Positions 12,376 through 22,499 of a stretch of DNA of 64,000 bases are shown piece after piece. Source of the stretch: Hydnum rufescens UP504 (Eukaryota; Basidiomycota; Agaricomycetes; Cantharellales; Hydnaceae); NCBI GenBank assembly GCA_014904985.1, contig MU129012.1, positions 144,738 through 208,737 of the forward strand. Direction: 5' to 3'. The first letter of the stretch is position 1. Every line of letters begins with the position of its first letter. The notes below the pieces were generated by a model. That model worked only from the letters and a program-made list of their open reading frames with translations. It made no database searches and was not told the DNA's origin. A program made the translations under genes and the position numbers.

Positions 12376-13007
12376 CACCTGAGGCAATCACATTAAGGTA
12401 CCTAGTTAGGTAGGATATTCTATATAGGTACATCTTATCTAAGTAGGTCTAATCTATATGAGTTTGCTGGGGTTGCTCTCGGTTCTGTGCTTGAAAAATC
12501 AGGCTTGCTAGGGCATATTTTTTGGCACTGGGTCCCCCTCAAAAATATCGGGGGTTCGGGGCAGTAGCCCCCAAGAAGCTCTGGGGATGGAGGTCTGGGT
12601 AAACCTGAAAATGGCCTATGGAAGCCCCACCATGGCTTGGGTAAGCCTGTGTTAGCTTCTGAGAGGGCTGGGTGAGCTTTTGGTCCAGAATCAAAGCTTT
12701 GGGCTCACCCTGGTCTTACTTCGGTCTCACTTTCCCCTTCACAAGGTCACCCATCCCTACTCTTGTCTCTCCCAACCCTTCCTGGGCAACCCCACTACTA
12801 TACTAGCTAGACAATGCCTTACCATAGGATCCTGTCTTCTACTGTTGATCTTGATAATTGTTTCACTATCCATACCATGCGCTGTTGTGTTTTTTGTCTT
12901 TCTCTTTCCCCAAGGGAGTGGGAAGCAGAACGGGACTCACATAAATGAATGTCCTTGTGCTTCCAACTTCACTACCATGAGCTCACCACCTTCAAGGTAA
13001 TATTAAC
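12376..13007. repeat. Left terminal inverted repeat of the KDZ element
   Basis: Inverted match to 30,460-30,994. Shared segments include GGTACCTAGTTAGGTAGGAT, the AAAAATAT..GGGGGTT..GGGGC stretch, GCCCCACCATGGCTT, CACTACTA.ACTAGCTAGA and, at the inner border, TTCAAGGTAATATTAAC. The left copy is about 100 bp longer owing to internal insertions. No gene is recognisable inside. Confidence 0.85.
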
Positions 13008-13052
13008 CCATTCGAACTCCATTTGGGTGGATGCAAATCATAATGTCAAACA

Positions 13053-13998
13053 TTGTTTTCTTCCCCATCATCTGATTTGATTATGGAGGTTTGGGTACAG
13101 AAGTACAATGTCACCTTTAGGGACAATGAGCCATTGTGCCATTGTTCAGTTGCTGGTGAGCCCCATCTAGTTAATTTTGCACTCTCACATCTTAAAATCC
13201 CATATCCCTCAAACAGTGAGACTTGTTTCAATCCCAGGGGGTGAAAATAAGGGAAAGCACTTCTATGTGTGTGGCAGACAGAATGAGTGTGACTTTCTAT
13301 GTGCATTAACACCATTATTTCCTCTTCTCCACTTTTACAATTCTTTCTTTCAGACTGGGTTTGTCTCACGATGATGTGGCAGTTGATGTGGTTGACAATT
13401 GGATGTCTTGCATCTATTAGGCTGAGCAACCACCCCAGAATCATCATCGTTTGATGGTACATCACACCGCCAGTCTGCAAGCAAGAGGGGTAGCTGGGGA
13501 GTAGGTGAAGATGATGAGTTCAGTACAAGTCCAAGAGCCTCCACGCCCAGTATGTACTGATTTCCATCCTTTGTATTTGGGCTGACCTAGGGTTGTAACC
13601 TCTCAGATTCTCCCTCAAAGTGCAGGCTCAAACCCTCAGCATCCACTATGCCAGCATCTCCAAAGGCTACACCCTCAAATCCATCTTCACCCATCAAGTT
13701 GGGAGCCAGTTTAGCTTCATCATCAGTTCCCACTGCGATGGACACTGGCATAGGTCCATTAGGGGGTGGAGTGTCTGAGGTCGTGGGGCTCTAATTTTCT
13801 TGTTTCAATTGCCAATTCTCATGATTTCTTTTCATAGGTTACTATGCTCCTCAAACAAATGAAGCTTGAACTCGCCAGTACTCAATTAGAGATTGCTGCC
13901 CTTCGATGTGAAGTTACTGGACTAGGTAGGGATGTGTCTGGGGTGTGGGGCGATGTTGGAGAGCTCCATAACCTCCTTACCGATGATGGCATTGAGTA
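13053..13998 (+). pseudogene. GRF-type zinc-finger protein, frameshifted
   Basis: Frame 1 from 13,053 gives PLCHC near its middle, and the segment ends at CFNPRG (13,244). The next frame continues as KGKHFYVCGRQNECDFL (about 13,249-13,299). Together this is the pattern of a GRF zinc finger (C-x-C ... NPGR-x-FYVC ... CDF), broken by a one-base frameshift near 13,240. A separate open segment at 13,843-13,998 encodes a Leu/Glu-rich stretch (MKLELASTQLEIAALRCEV) that could be a C-terminal coiled coil. GRF fingers bind nucleic acid. The gene lies between the left inverted repeat and the transposase and was probably cargo or an accessory factor of the transposon. The family call is moderate; the linkage of the two segments is inferred. 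Confidence 0.55.
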
Positions 13999-14254
13999 AC
14001 TAGTTGGCAACATGTCTGCATTGTGTTCCACCTCGTGCTTCATGAGGCAAAACCCAGTGTTGCTGTGCCTCTCTTGGAGCGTTCTCATTCTCTCATATGC
14101 CTCATGCTTTCCTCTTCTTTCTTTTGTGTCATCTTCTGTGTTGCCCAGTATTTGTTCTTCATTTTCAACTGCTCATGCTGCAATTGATGGCCATACTGTG
14201 ATCAGTGCACATGGAGAACCGGCGAAAGTGACAGCTGTTCCCGAATGCCACAGT

Positions 14255-14700
14255 TTAGTGTTCCAGGATAGGTGTGAGTTCAAACTCTTTCTGACATGTT
14301 AACAAGTAGCCATCCAGAATGAGTGTGAGGCTGTTGGCATCGTATTGGAAATTCAAATTCACTGGAATGGGAATCCCATACACAGCATCCACATGCACAA
14401 CATGGTCAAGATACTGTAGTCCACATTTCGAACCCACCCACCTCTACAACACTAGAACCTCCTCTACATACCCTGTCACATCCTTTCCACTGTAAGGAGA
14501 CTTCCCAATGTCCCCAGCATCCACAAGTTCAATGCGATGGAAACCATATCATACATATATCTTCCTCCTTGACCTCAACACTACCACCCTCAGCAAGTGG
14601 CTCCTCAAATCCACATACTTCCCACCACCAGGATCTTCAGGTGGCTGCGGCCTCATTGCATTCATGAAGCAAGGTGTATCATGAGCTGTGAACCCAGCCA
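14255..14700 (-). pseudogene. Unidentified minus-strand coding relic
   Basis: The minus strand reads as protein-like sequence with two in-frame stops. It includes FMNAMRPQPPEDPGGG, KYVDLRSHLL, DAGDIGKSPYSGKDVTGYV and YGIPIPVNLNFQYDAN, and ends LTPILEH near 14,255. I do not recognise the family. It lies between two plus-strand pseudogenes in the KDZ element and may be another transposon-carried gene. An alternative is a chance open frame on the antisense strand. Confidence 0.3.
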
Positions 14701-14979
14701 CCTCCATTTGCCTCAAATATTTCCCCCTGTCATTCTACTCGCCCTTCAGTGAAGCAGCGAGGGCCAGGAGGATTACAAGAGAAAGTGGACCTTCTTGGAA
14801 ATGCAGCATTACATATTCCCTCTGATCCATCAGTCCCTGACTTCATCTGCAATGCATTCCAGTCACTGCAGGCTGACTCTCTGCAATCTTCCTCTCCTTC
14901 AGGGAACCCACTGTCACTGCATTGGCCTCACCCTAGCCAAAAATACTCCTGACACTCCAGTGGCATTGATATCAACATG

Positions 14980-17900
14980 GAACTTGAACAACTTGGCTTC
15001 AGTACCTTGTTCTTGGAGACTGTTGGAATTCCTGCCGCATTTTCAGATCTTCCCATCCCTCCAAAAATCACTCCAGCCAATAACATCCACAAACCCCCTA
15101 TTATACCAAAAAAACCAAAGTTACATGAACAACATGGATGACTATGATGAGATGTTAATTTTGGTGAGACATGGCTGTATAGGTCAATTGATGCTTCCAC
15201 CACATGTTCATCTCCCCTGGCAGCCTTGTCTGCAGGCCCGGAGCACAATGAATGTTTGCTTGGTTTTGGGAATGGAGGTCCTGCATGCCTTGATTCTGCA
15301 TTATCACAACTGGTCAATTCTACTTCTTGGAGTCCTATCACAACATTGAATAATGAAGGGCTGAACCAAATATTCACTGATGAAGTCCCTATATCTACCA
15401 AACAATCCAAGTCATGCAACTTGACATCACATGCAACCTTGGCATAGCAGTGGAATGACCTCATTCCTCATCTTATCGTTCCATTTTCAAGATGCATTGC
15501 TGCAACAAATTGGGATTCTTGGATGCCATTCAATGCCCATTTGCCAGCATGTGATGGTGATAAGGGATGCCACACAAGGACCTTGAAGATTACTTGTGTT
15601 CATCTCAAAAGTATGTGCCCATGGATCATTTCCAAATATGAGTGTTTATCTTCAGTCATTTCTATGTAGGTATTCACAAAATCACTTTATCTGTCTGCAA
15701 CTGCTGCCCAGCAGCTCTCCTTCTTCTCGAACTTGGCCTTTTCCCCTCAGCCCTGTACATCCTATGCTCACAGTTGACCTGGATCTTCTCGACTTTACAT
15801 TGACAGTCTTCAAAGTAGAGCAACCCAATATCCATGGGTGGGTGAGTTCCTTGCAGAGATTTTTATGGAAACAGGGACATGTTTTGGAAGGCGATGTACA
15901 AACTCATCCTGATATTCCAAACTATACTGCCTTTTTTTCATGTACCCTCCCTAATAGGATACGCTTCAACAGCATTTCAGGAAAGCATTGCAATATTACA
16001 ACATCTTAGTCAGTTCAATGGAAGAAGTTGTGAATAATGCAGTCATACTGGCGAGGAAGCAGAAGCAGGAGAGTACATCTCTCCCCAATCAGGTTCTGTC
16101 AGATCATGTGACAAGTGCTGTGCCAGCAGTCTCTGGTCAATTGCCCTTGGCAGCTCCGTTGTCTTTAACTTACTTGCAATCCTCCTCATTCAAATCATCA
16201 TCTTTGCCTTCACTCAAACCATCATCTTTGCATCACTCATCGCCTGTCCCTTTGTTGTCTCCACCCCAGCTGCCTTCACTGACACCACCACCCGAAGGAC
16301 GATTGCCTGTTTTGTCACTGCCCAGAGGATAACTACCCATATCGTCACTGCCTGAAGGATGATCATCCCAATTACAAACTTCATTGCCTTCATTAGATGA
16401 TCTGGCAGAAAATCCCTATACTCATTTGTATCACACAGACCTGGAAGACCACAAGCCAACTGTAAACAATACTCGCCCTAGTATATACCTCCAGTATCAC
16501 TGCCCAGCCTGCTTTGGAGGAGTCAAATACCCAAAGGATGGCCGGTACGTACTTTTGTGCAACACTTTATGTTGTTAAGTCTTCAATATTGACTCTACCA
16601 ACTCCAGGCCATGCATATTTGTTGCCAGTGACGGATGCACTACGCAATGGCAACAGCAAGATAGATATGACAGGCAAGACTACCCACTTGGATTGCCCAT
16701 TCCACAAGACTTATTTGTACCTACATCAGAAACTTCTGCGATGAGTGAATACTACACTGAAACCAAGGCAGCTGCAAAGTTTGCATCCGACAAGCGCCCC
16801 CCAACATTCGTGAAAAGGGAATGGTGGTGATTAACGATGTCATTGATCAATGTGAAGACTCCTATCTTGCTGCAAAGGACTACCACATCAGGGTCTCCAA
16901 GGAACATGTGGATAAAGGACTCATTGTACTGGTTTGCTGACATGACCACATTATTTGGTTTATCAATATGGGTCCTAATGGCAAAAAACAGTATTTCATG
17001 CTCACAATGATACAAAAGCTCCTTGGGGAGCTCCCAGAGTCATTCATGGTAGGGTTCTTTTATGACATTATATGTGTGATGCATCATGAAATGGAACATG
17101 TATGTAAATTTATTTTCTGACAGCTGTTAGGTCACTGATGACCCAGGGTAGTGGCAGCTTTTGCCACAATGCCTTCCACACCTCAAATTTGCCACCCCTG
17201 TGTTCCACTCATATGGCCATCAATGGCCCTGTCAACTATCTTACCACCCATACAAAAACCCTGAATTTGGTTGCACAGATGGTGAGGGATGTGAGAGGGA
17301 GTGGAACCTACTCAATGGGATCATTCCTACATGTTGTATTTTGGGCATATGTTTATTCCTTCACTTCTGCATTGGGTTGCACTAAAATTCTTACAGTTCC
17401 ATCATCGTTTATTTGTGATCAATAACAAGCAAGCACACATTGACAAACAAAACCATCTCAATCTTGGAAGCCATTTGAAATGCCACTTTGACAATACTTC
17501 GGCCAAACTAGAAGATGCAGAATGCGCTCTGGAGAAGCTAATGATCCCGGTCACTGACATCAAGGCCATGTGGGCCAAGCAACTGTCAACTCAACAGGCT
17601 GAGCCACCTCATTAGTTTATCTCTGCAATTACTGACAACAATTTGTTAGGCCCAGAAAAGGATGCTGGCGTGAAGGCAATTGAAGCTGTACTCAATATCT
17701 TGAAGACTCAAACCTCTCTTCAGCAGCAAATCATGACTACTTCAAATCGACAGGCAGCTGTTGCTCTACATGACCCTTCATCTCCACTTTGCAATGAATT
17801 CCTCAATCAGCTTGACCAACTGCAGACATCCCTAGAAAAGGTTGAATTGCAGCTTGTGAAAAAGGAGAGTGATCTGCTTCTTCATGGCAAGATGATGAGG

Positions 17901-18890
17901 GGCGATTTAGATAAGATTAAATCTTCTCAGTGGTATGATGCTTTGATTCAAGCTTGAGCACACTACCACCAGCTGGTATCAGCCTTGGTGGGCCATAAAT
18001 TCACTATTACTCAGTGTATTGAGGATTACCGAAGCCATATATTAGGTGAGTTTGAGTGCTAAAGGTGTAACCTAATCTGACACCAACATTTTCCCCAAGA
18101 TCATAAAGCACATATTCATGAGGCAAAAGTGGACAAAAAATGACAACCTGCTATCCTGCATTGCCTTGAACAACTTAACAAAGAAATCCAATGTATGCTG
18201 GCCAACTGGGATGATGCCCCCCAGGGCACAATCCCACCCAAAACACTTGACCGGAAGGGGCTGTTCTCTCTAGATGTTGATGGTGTGATTTGGAAAGGTT
18301 TGTGCATGCTGGAAGCTGGACTTGGCGATGATTGTGTGCCACCAAGATGGTTGGCAGACAAAAATATGCGAGTGGCCATAATTGCATATCTGGACTTAGA
18401 GGGTTGTCAAGTCAAACTTGATATAATCAAACAGGAAGTGACAAACATACATGTCTGGTATGCAGAGGAATACAATGCCATTCAGGCTGCAATTCATGAG
18501 GCTGGTATGGACGTGATCCCACATTCATGTTTTTGATTCTCACCATCCTCCACAGAAACCAATTCCACTCTTCGATTCCATCTTTCACACAAACTTGCTG
18601 CACTTGAGGAAGTTGGAGTGACATGGGACTATTCGCTGCATCAACTACTGTACCCTGCAGAGCTACAATCCATCATACAGTTTGCATCGAGGACCATGCC
18701 TGCTGACACCATTTCTGTCCATATGCTCTCTACCCTAGCACATGAAGATGGGCCCAATTCTGATAGTGAGGATTGCATGGAGGAGTGGAATGCTGCAATC
18801 CCCATCTCTGAGGAATTGAGGAAAATAGACAAGGACAAGGAATGTAGTAGAAGTGAAGGATTCCCTGATGATGCCTCCAAATTCAAATAA
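14980..18890 (+). pseudogene. KDZ-superfamily transposase, multiply frameshifted
   Basis: Conserved blocks of KDZ transposases appear in order on the plus strand. QWNDLIPHLIVPF is near 15,449 and TRTLKITCVHL near 15,570. TVDLDLLDFTLTVF (near 15,768) belongs to the N-terminal region. The cysteine-cluster motif CPACFGG is at 16,501. C*HD (16,935-16,946) corresponds to the family's CRHD. FYDI near 17,060 is next, then SYGHQWPCQLSYHP (17,209) and DGEGCEREW (about 17,278). The C-terminal LDVDGVIWKG (about 18,279) is followed by DLEGCQVKL. Catalytic-core aspartates in YD and DGEG are retained, but frames change repeatedly (for example near 15,980, 17,300 and 17,615) and there are in-frame stops. 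The enzyme would be a DDE/RNase H-fold recombinase acting on the element's inverted repeats. This copy is non-functional. Confidence 0.85.
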
Positions 18891-18949
18891 AGCACAGTGC
18901 ATACTTCCAAACCCCAAAAAAATGTGCCCAATATCTATTTCTGACAATT

Positions 18950-19790
18950 ATTGGGTTTATACATGCACATGAACCTGTATTATAATCCAGCCTGTGGTAG
19001 ATGACAACATGACATGGACTGTGCACAGTCACATCAGTAGTCATTTGTGAATTCAGTCACTTGAGTAGTAGTCACTCTCGAATAGTCATTCAAATAGTCA
19101 CTCGAATACAGCAGTTGTGTGAAGTCTAAAATTTTTCTTGTGATGTACACCAATTCAAGCTAGCCAAGCGAAGGGGCCTCTGAGGACATGTAATGCTACC
19201 AGTGCCATGGCCACACCTACAATTGTACCGTGACATTGTGACATATGGTAGAAAGACACAGTGCAACTACAGTGGTCACTCGAATAGTCATGCAAGTGGT
19301 CGTCACTTGAGTAGTCACATGAGCAGTTGTCTCTTGAATAGACCACATATAATCATGTTCCTTCATTAAATGTTCAGATTATACCTTCCCAACAGATGTC
19401 TAGTTTCCTTAATAGGGGGGGATCTCACTGCAAAGAGTTTGTGAGAATTGATACAAGAATCTAGTGTGAATCGACTGAGAAGTATCAAGAAATTCTCCCT
19501 TGGTTCTTGTATTAATCCTGATGAGGTCCTCAGTAGGGATGATTCTTGCTCTGGGTCTTGGAACAAATGAATGCAGCTTAGAATTTGGTAGATAAGGTAT
19601 GTACAGTGAAACTGTAAAAATGAGGGGGTAAAGATGGAGAACCGGACATGCAAATGGGGACAAAGCCATCCAATCAATGTACAGCAGCAAATATTGGGGA
19701 GACATGGGATGCATTATTCCTGAGCAGGGTAATCAGAAAGCAAGGGTTTCCAGGACAAGGTGAAACTTTGAGAGGACCATGTCAAGGATC
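18950..19790. other. Gene-free stretch with short imperfect repeats
   Basis: Between the transposase relic and the nonapeptide-repeat ORF. 19,030-19,340 contains many imperfect copies of AGTCA(C/T)TCGAATAGTCA-like motifs. No reading frame looks coding. Confidence 0.5.
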
Positions 19791-19803
19791 ATGGTCATAA
19801 AAG

Positions 19804-21432
19804 TCATGCTGACGAGTTATGGGAGTCATAATGAGAAGAGTCGTGAGAGTTGTGATAAGGAGGGTCATGAGATGTACAAGGCTCCTGAGAGTTGCAATAA
19901 GGCTGACAAGTGTCAGGATATGGAGGCTCATGAGCATCACAATATGGAGGCTCACGAGAGTGGCAATGGGGAGGTGCATGAGAGTCACAATGAGGAGGCT
20001 CACAAGGCATGCGATATGGAGGCTCACAAGAGTTGTGATGAGGAGGTGCATGAGAGTCACAATATGGAGCCTCATGAGAGTCATGATATGGAGCCTCACA
20101 AGAGTTGCAATATGGGGGCTCATGAGAGTTGCGATACGGGAGCTCACAAGTGTCACAATACGGGGGAGCATGAGCATCACAATACAGGGGCTCACAAGCA
20201 TCCCCATACAAGGGCTCATGAGTGTCACGATATGTGGGCTCATGTGTGTCATGATATGCAGGCTCATGCATGTTGCAATACAGAGGTTCATGAGAGTCAC
20301 AATATGGGGGGTGATGAGAGTCATGATAGGGAAGTTTGTGGGTGTCACAATAGGGAGGCTCATGGGTGTCACAATAGGGAGGCTCATGAGAGACACAATT
20401 GGGAGGCTCACGAAAGTCGTGATATGGGGGCTCACCAGAGTCGCAATAAGGCTCAGAGCCATGATGAGGAGGCTCATGGGAGCCATGACAAGGAGGCTCA
20501 TGGGAGCCATGATGAGGAGGCTCATGGGAGCCATGACGAGGAGGCTCCTGGGAGCCGTGATGAGGAGGCTCATGGGAGCTGTGATGAGGAGGTTCACAGG
20601 AGCTGTGACGAGGAGGCTCACGGGTATCATGAAGATGAGGCTTGCAAGGGTCACGAGAAGAAGGCCCATGAGAGCCACGGTGCGACTGTTCTTGATCATA
20701 GGGGATTGATCCCCCAACCAAGACTGGGTCTTCATCGTTATAATTCTGTGGATCTCCATCATCATGACTTGGTTCAGTCCAGCCATCTTCAGGTGGTGGA
20801 TCTTGATTGTCAATGCCTTTTCCCTTTGAGGATGAAGCATGCGAGTTCTGAGACTGATACAGGCCAGAATGAGACAAAGGCAGTTTTGGATTTGAGTGGG
20901 AGGCTGTAGGAGATTGCAAGCAGTTGCATGAATGCTTAGACTGAGATGGGGGATGCAAGGATAACCCAGATATTTTTGGCTTGGTGTGAGGTTTTGTGCC
21001 CAGGTAGTGGGGGTCACAGGACTGCTGTCTTGCAGGAGGTGTTGGCAGATGCTGCATACAAATGTCTTGGGGATGAGCCCTGTCAAATTGGTTCAAGTCT
21101 TTCTCTACACCTTCAACGATTGAAGAAAGATTATGAATGGAGGATTGCACTGTTTGCAACTGACCAGGTCTTGATGACCTATTGGTTGATGCTGTTGCTG
21201 TTGTCACTGAATCTGATGAAGACAAATGAACACTCCCTGTGCTGGCTCCAGCATTAACAAGCCATCCAATTGGTGCCCGACTTGACACCATAGAGGATGT
21301 AAGACCGGCCACACTGTGTGAGGTTTCCGTCTCATCTTCCATATCTCCCTGTTCTGGCTGCATATGGCAAGACGATGAGGATGAAGGTGGCAGGGGAGCA
21401 GGGTGTGAGGTTGGGAAGTTGTTTTGGGCCAT
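19804..21432 (-). CDS. Nonapeptide-repeat protein carried by the KDZ element
   Basis: A 542-codon open frame on the minus strand starts MAQNNFPTSHPAPLPPSS. Residues 1-250 are Ser/Pro/His-rich and low complexity. From about residue 270 to the end there are some 30 copies of a nine-residue repeat of the form (S/T)HEPPYC(D/N)(S/T), ending DSHNSSA. The sequence suggests a secreted, wall-associated or disordered repeat protein, or a structural part of the transposon accessory gene upstream at 21.6-22.1 kb. Because the unit is 27 bp and stop-free, several other frames on both strands are also open. The minus frame is preferred because it extends into non-repetitive sequence and is collinear with the accessory gene. 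No known domain was recognised. Confidence 0.45.
   Translation of the reverse strand: MAQNNFPTSHPAPLPPSSSSSCHMQPEQGDMEDETETSHSVAGLTSSMVSSRAPIGWLVNAGASTGSVHLSSSDSVTTATASTNRSSRPGQLQTVQSSIHNLSSIVEGVEKDLNQFDRAHPQDICMQHLPTPPARQQSCDPHYLGTKPHTKPKISGLSLHPPSQSKHSCNCLQSPTASHSNPKLPLSHSGLYQSQNSHASSSKGKGIDNQDPPPEDGWTEPSHDDGDPQNYNDEDPVLVGGSIPYDQEQSHRGSHGPSSRDPCKPHLHDTREPPRHSSCEPPHHSSHEPPHHGSQEPPRHGSHEPPHHGSHEPPCHGSHEPPHHGSEPYCDSGEPPYHDFREPPNCVSHEPPYCDTHEPPYCDTHKLPYHDSHHPPYCDSHEPLYCNMHEPAYHDTHEPTYRDTHEPLYGDACEPLYCDAHAPPYCDTCELPYRNSHEPPYCNSCEAPYHDSHEAPYCDSHAPPHHNSCEPPYRMPCEPPHCDSHAPPHCHSREPPYCDAHEPPYPDTCQPYCNSQEPCTSHDPPYHNSHDSSHYDSHNSSA
19810..20680. repeat. 27-bp minisatellite, about 30 copies
   Basis: Plus-strand unit close to GAGGCTCATGAGAGTCACAATATG plus three bases, with transitions between copies. 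The 27-bp period preserves frame in both directions. Later copies (20,455-20,640) retain GAGGAGGCTCATGGGAGC-type variants. Confidence 0.9.
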
Positions 21433-21639
21433 GGCCCCCCTTGGTCATGGTCAAGGCTGCTGCTCTTGACATTTTTCATCTTCATCAGGGCTTTGGGATT
21501 GAGAGCGTGGGCATGCATTAAAAACATGATGAGAGTGAGAATGCAAGCGAGAATAATTGCATGAGCAGAAACGAGAGTGTGAATGCACATTGGCACATTG
21601 ACAGGAGTGGGACCAAGAGCATGAGTGAGTATTGGCACG

Positions 21640-22057
21640 TTGTCAGGAGCAGGACCAATGGCATGAATGAGAGCATGCTCTAGCAGGCTGATGAGGTCCC
21701 AAGTATGGAAGTGATTGCAAGGGAGAAACATCGTCATCTGAAGCAGCCGAGTTGTCAGACTGGACTTTACTCATCTGGTCTTGTTTGCATGCCCCACATT
21801 TCTTCGGTTCCCAATGTTTGAGATCACATACACAAAGGAGGTCATCTCCTTCCATGTTTTTAATCAGTGGGTAATCTGCGAAATCAGAATTCTGCCCAGC
21901 TAGTAATGCATTCCACAGATCTTAGCAGATATACAGCTTACAATAATACAAAACACTCACATGTATCCCATTTTTGAACCTGTATATGGCATGCTGGATT
22001 AAAGGTGAAATTATTGATGAATGGCAACAAATCATCCCTCAAATACCTCAACTTGTC
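21640..22057 (-). pseudogene. KDZ-element accessory gene, downstream fragment
   Basis: The minus strand from 22,057 reads LRYLRDDLLPFINNF, then NPACHIQVQKWDT. It is joined across a 61-nt GT-AG intron (21,900-21,960) to SGQNSDFADYPLIKNM and a Cys-containing stretch (LLCVCDLKHWEPKKCGACK). The frame is in phase across the intron, so this is real coding sequence. The gene's upstream part lies beyond the nested element, from 26,909 on. Family unknown; the Cys pairs hint at a zinc-binding motif. Confidence 0.55.
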
Positions 22058-22499
22058 CAAACCAGTCAGCCATAATTGTATATCTAGTTAGGCCCTTTTG
22101 CCTTGCTTTTATTCAATCTAAGAGCGGGTTTTTAGGTGGGGGCCCCTGGGGCCCACTGGGTGATTTCATGGCATGAGACAAGGGGCCCCATGGAGCCCCT
22201 AGGGGCCCCTGGGGGCCCCTCACCTTAGACTGCTAGTGGGACTTAGAGATTCTCAGACTTGCAGGACAGCGGGCCATATGGGCTTATTGGGGATAATGTG
22301 TTCCACTATATGGTACATACCTGGTCAGCAGGAGGTTGAGGTTGAGGTTGAGGTTGAGATTGAGCACAGGGAGAGGGAGGAGCACTTGGTGGGGGGGCAG
22401 GTCACCAGATTCATTCAGCAGTCATTGCATTATTGACTTGTTTATTTATTTATTTAGAAATTCTATTAACAAAAAAAAATACCACACCCTTAGTGGGCA

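Noticed and set aside
14928..15464. 178-codon minus-strand open frame
   Set aside because: The plus strand here continues into KDZ transposase blocks, so the minus frame is a shadow.
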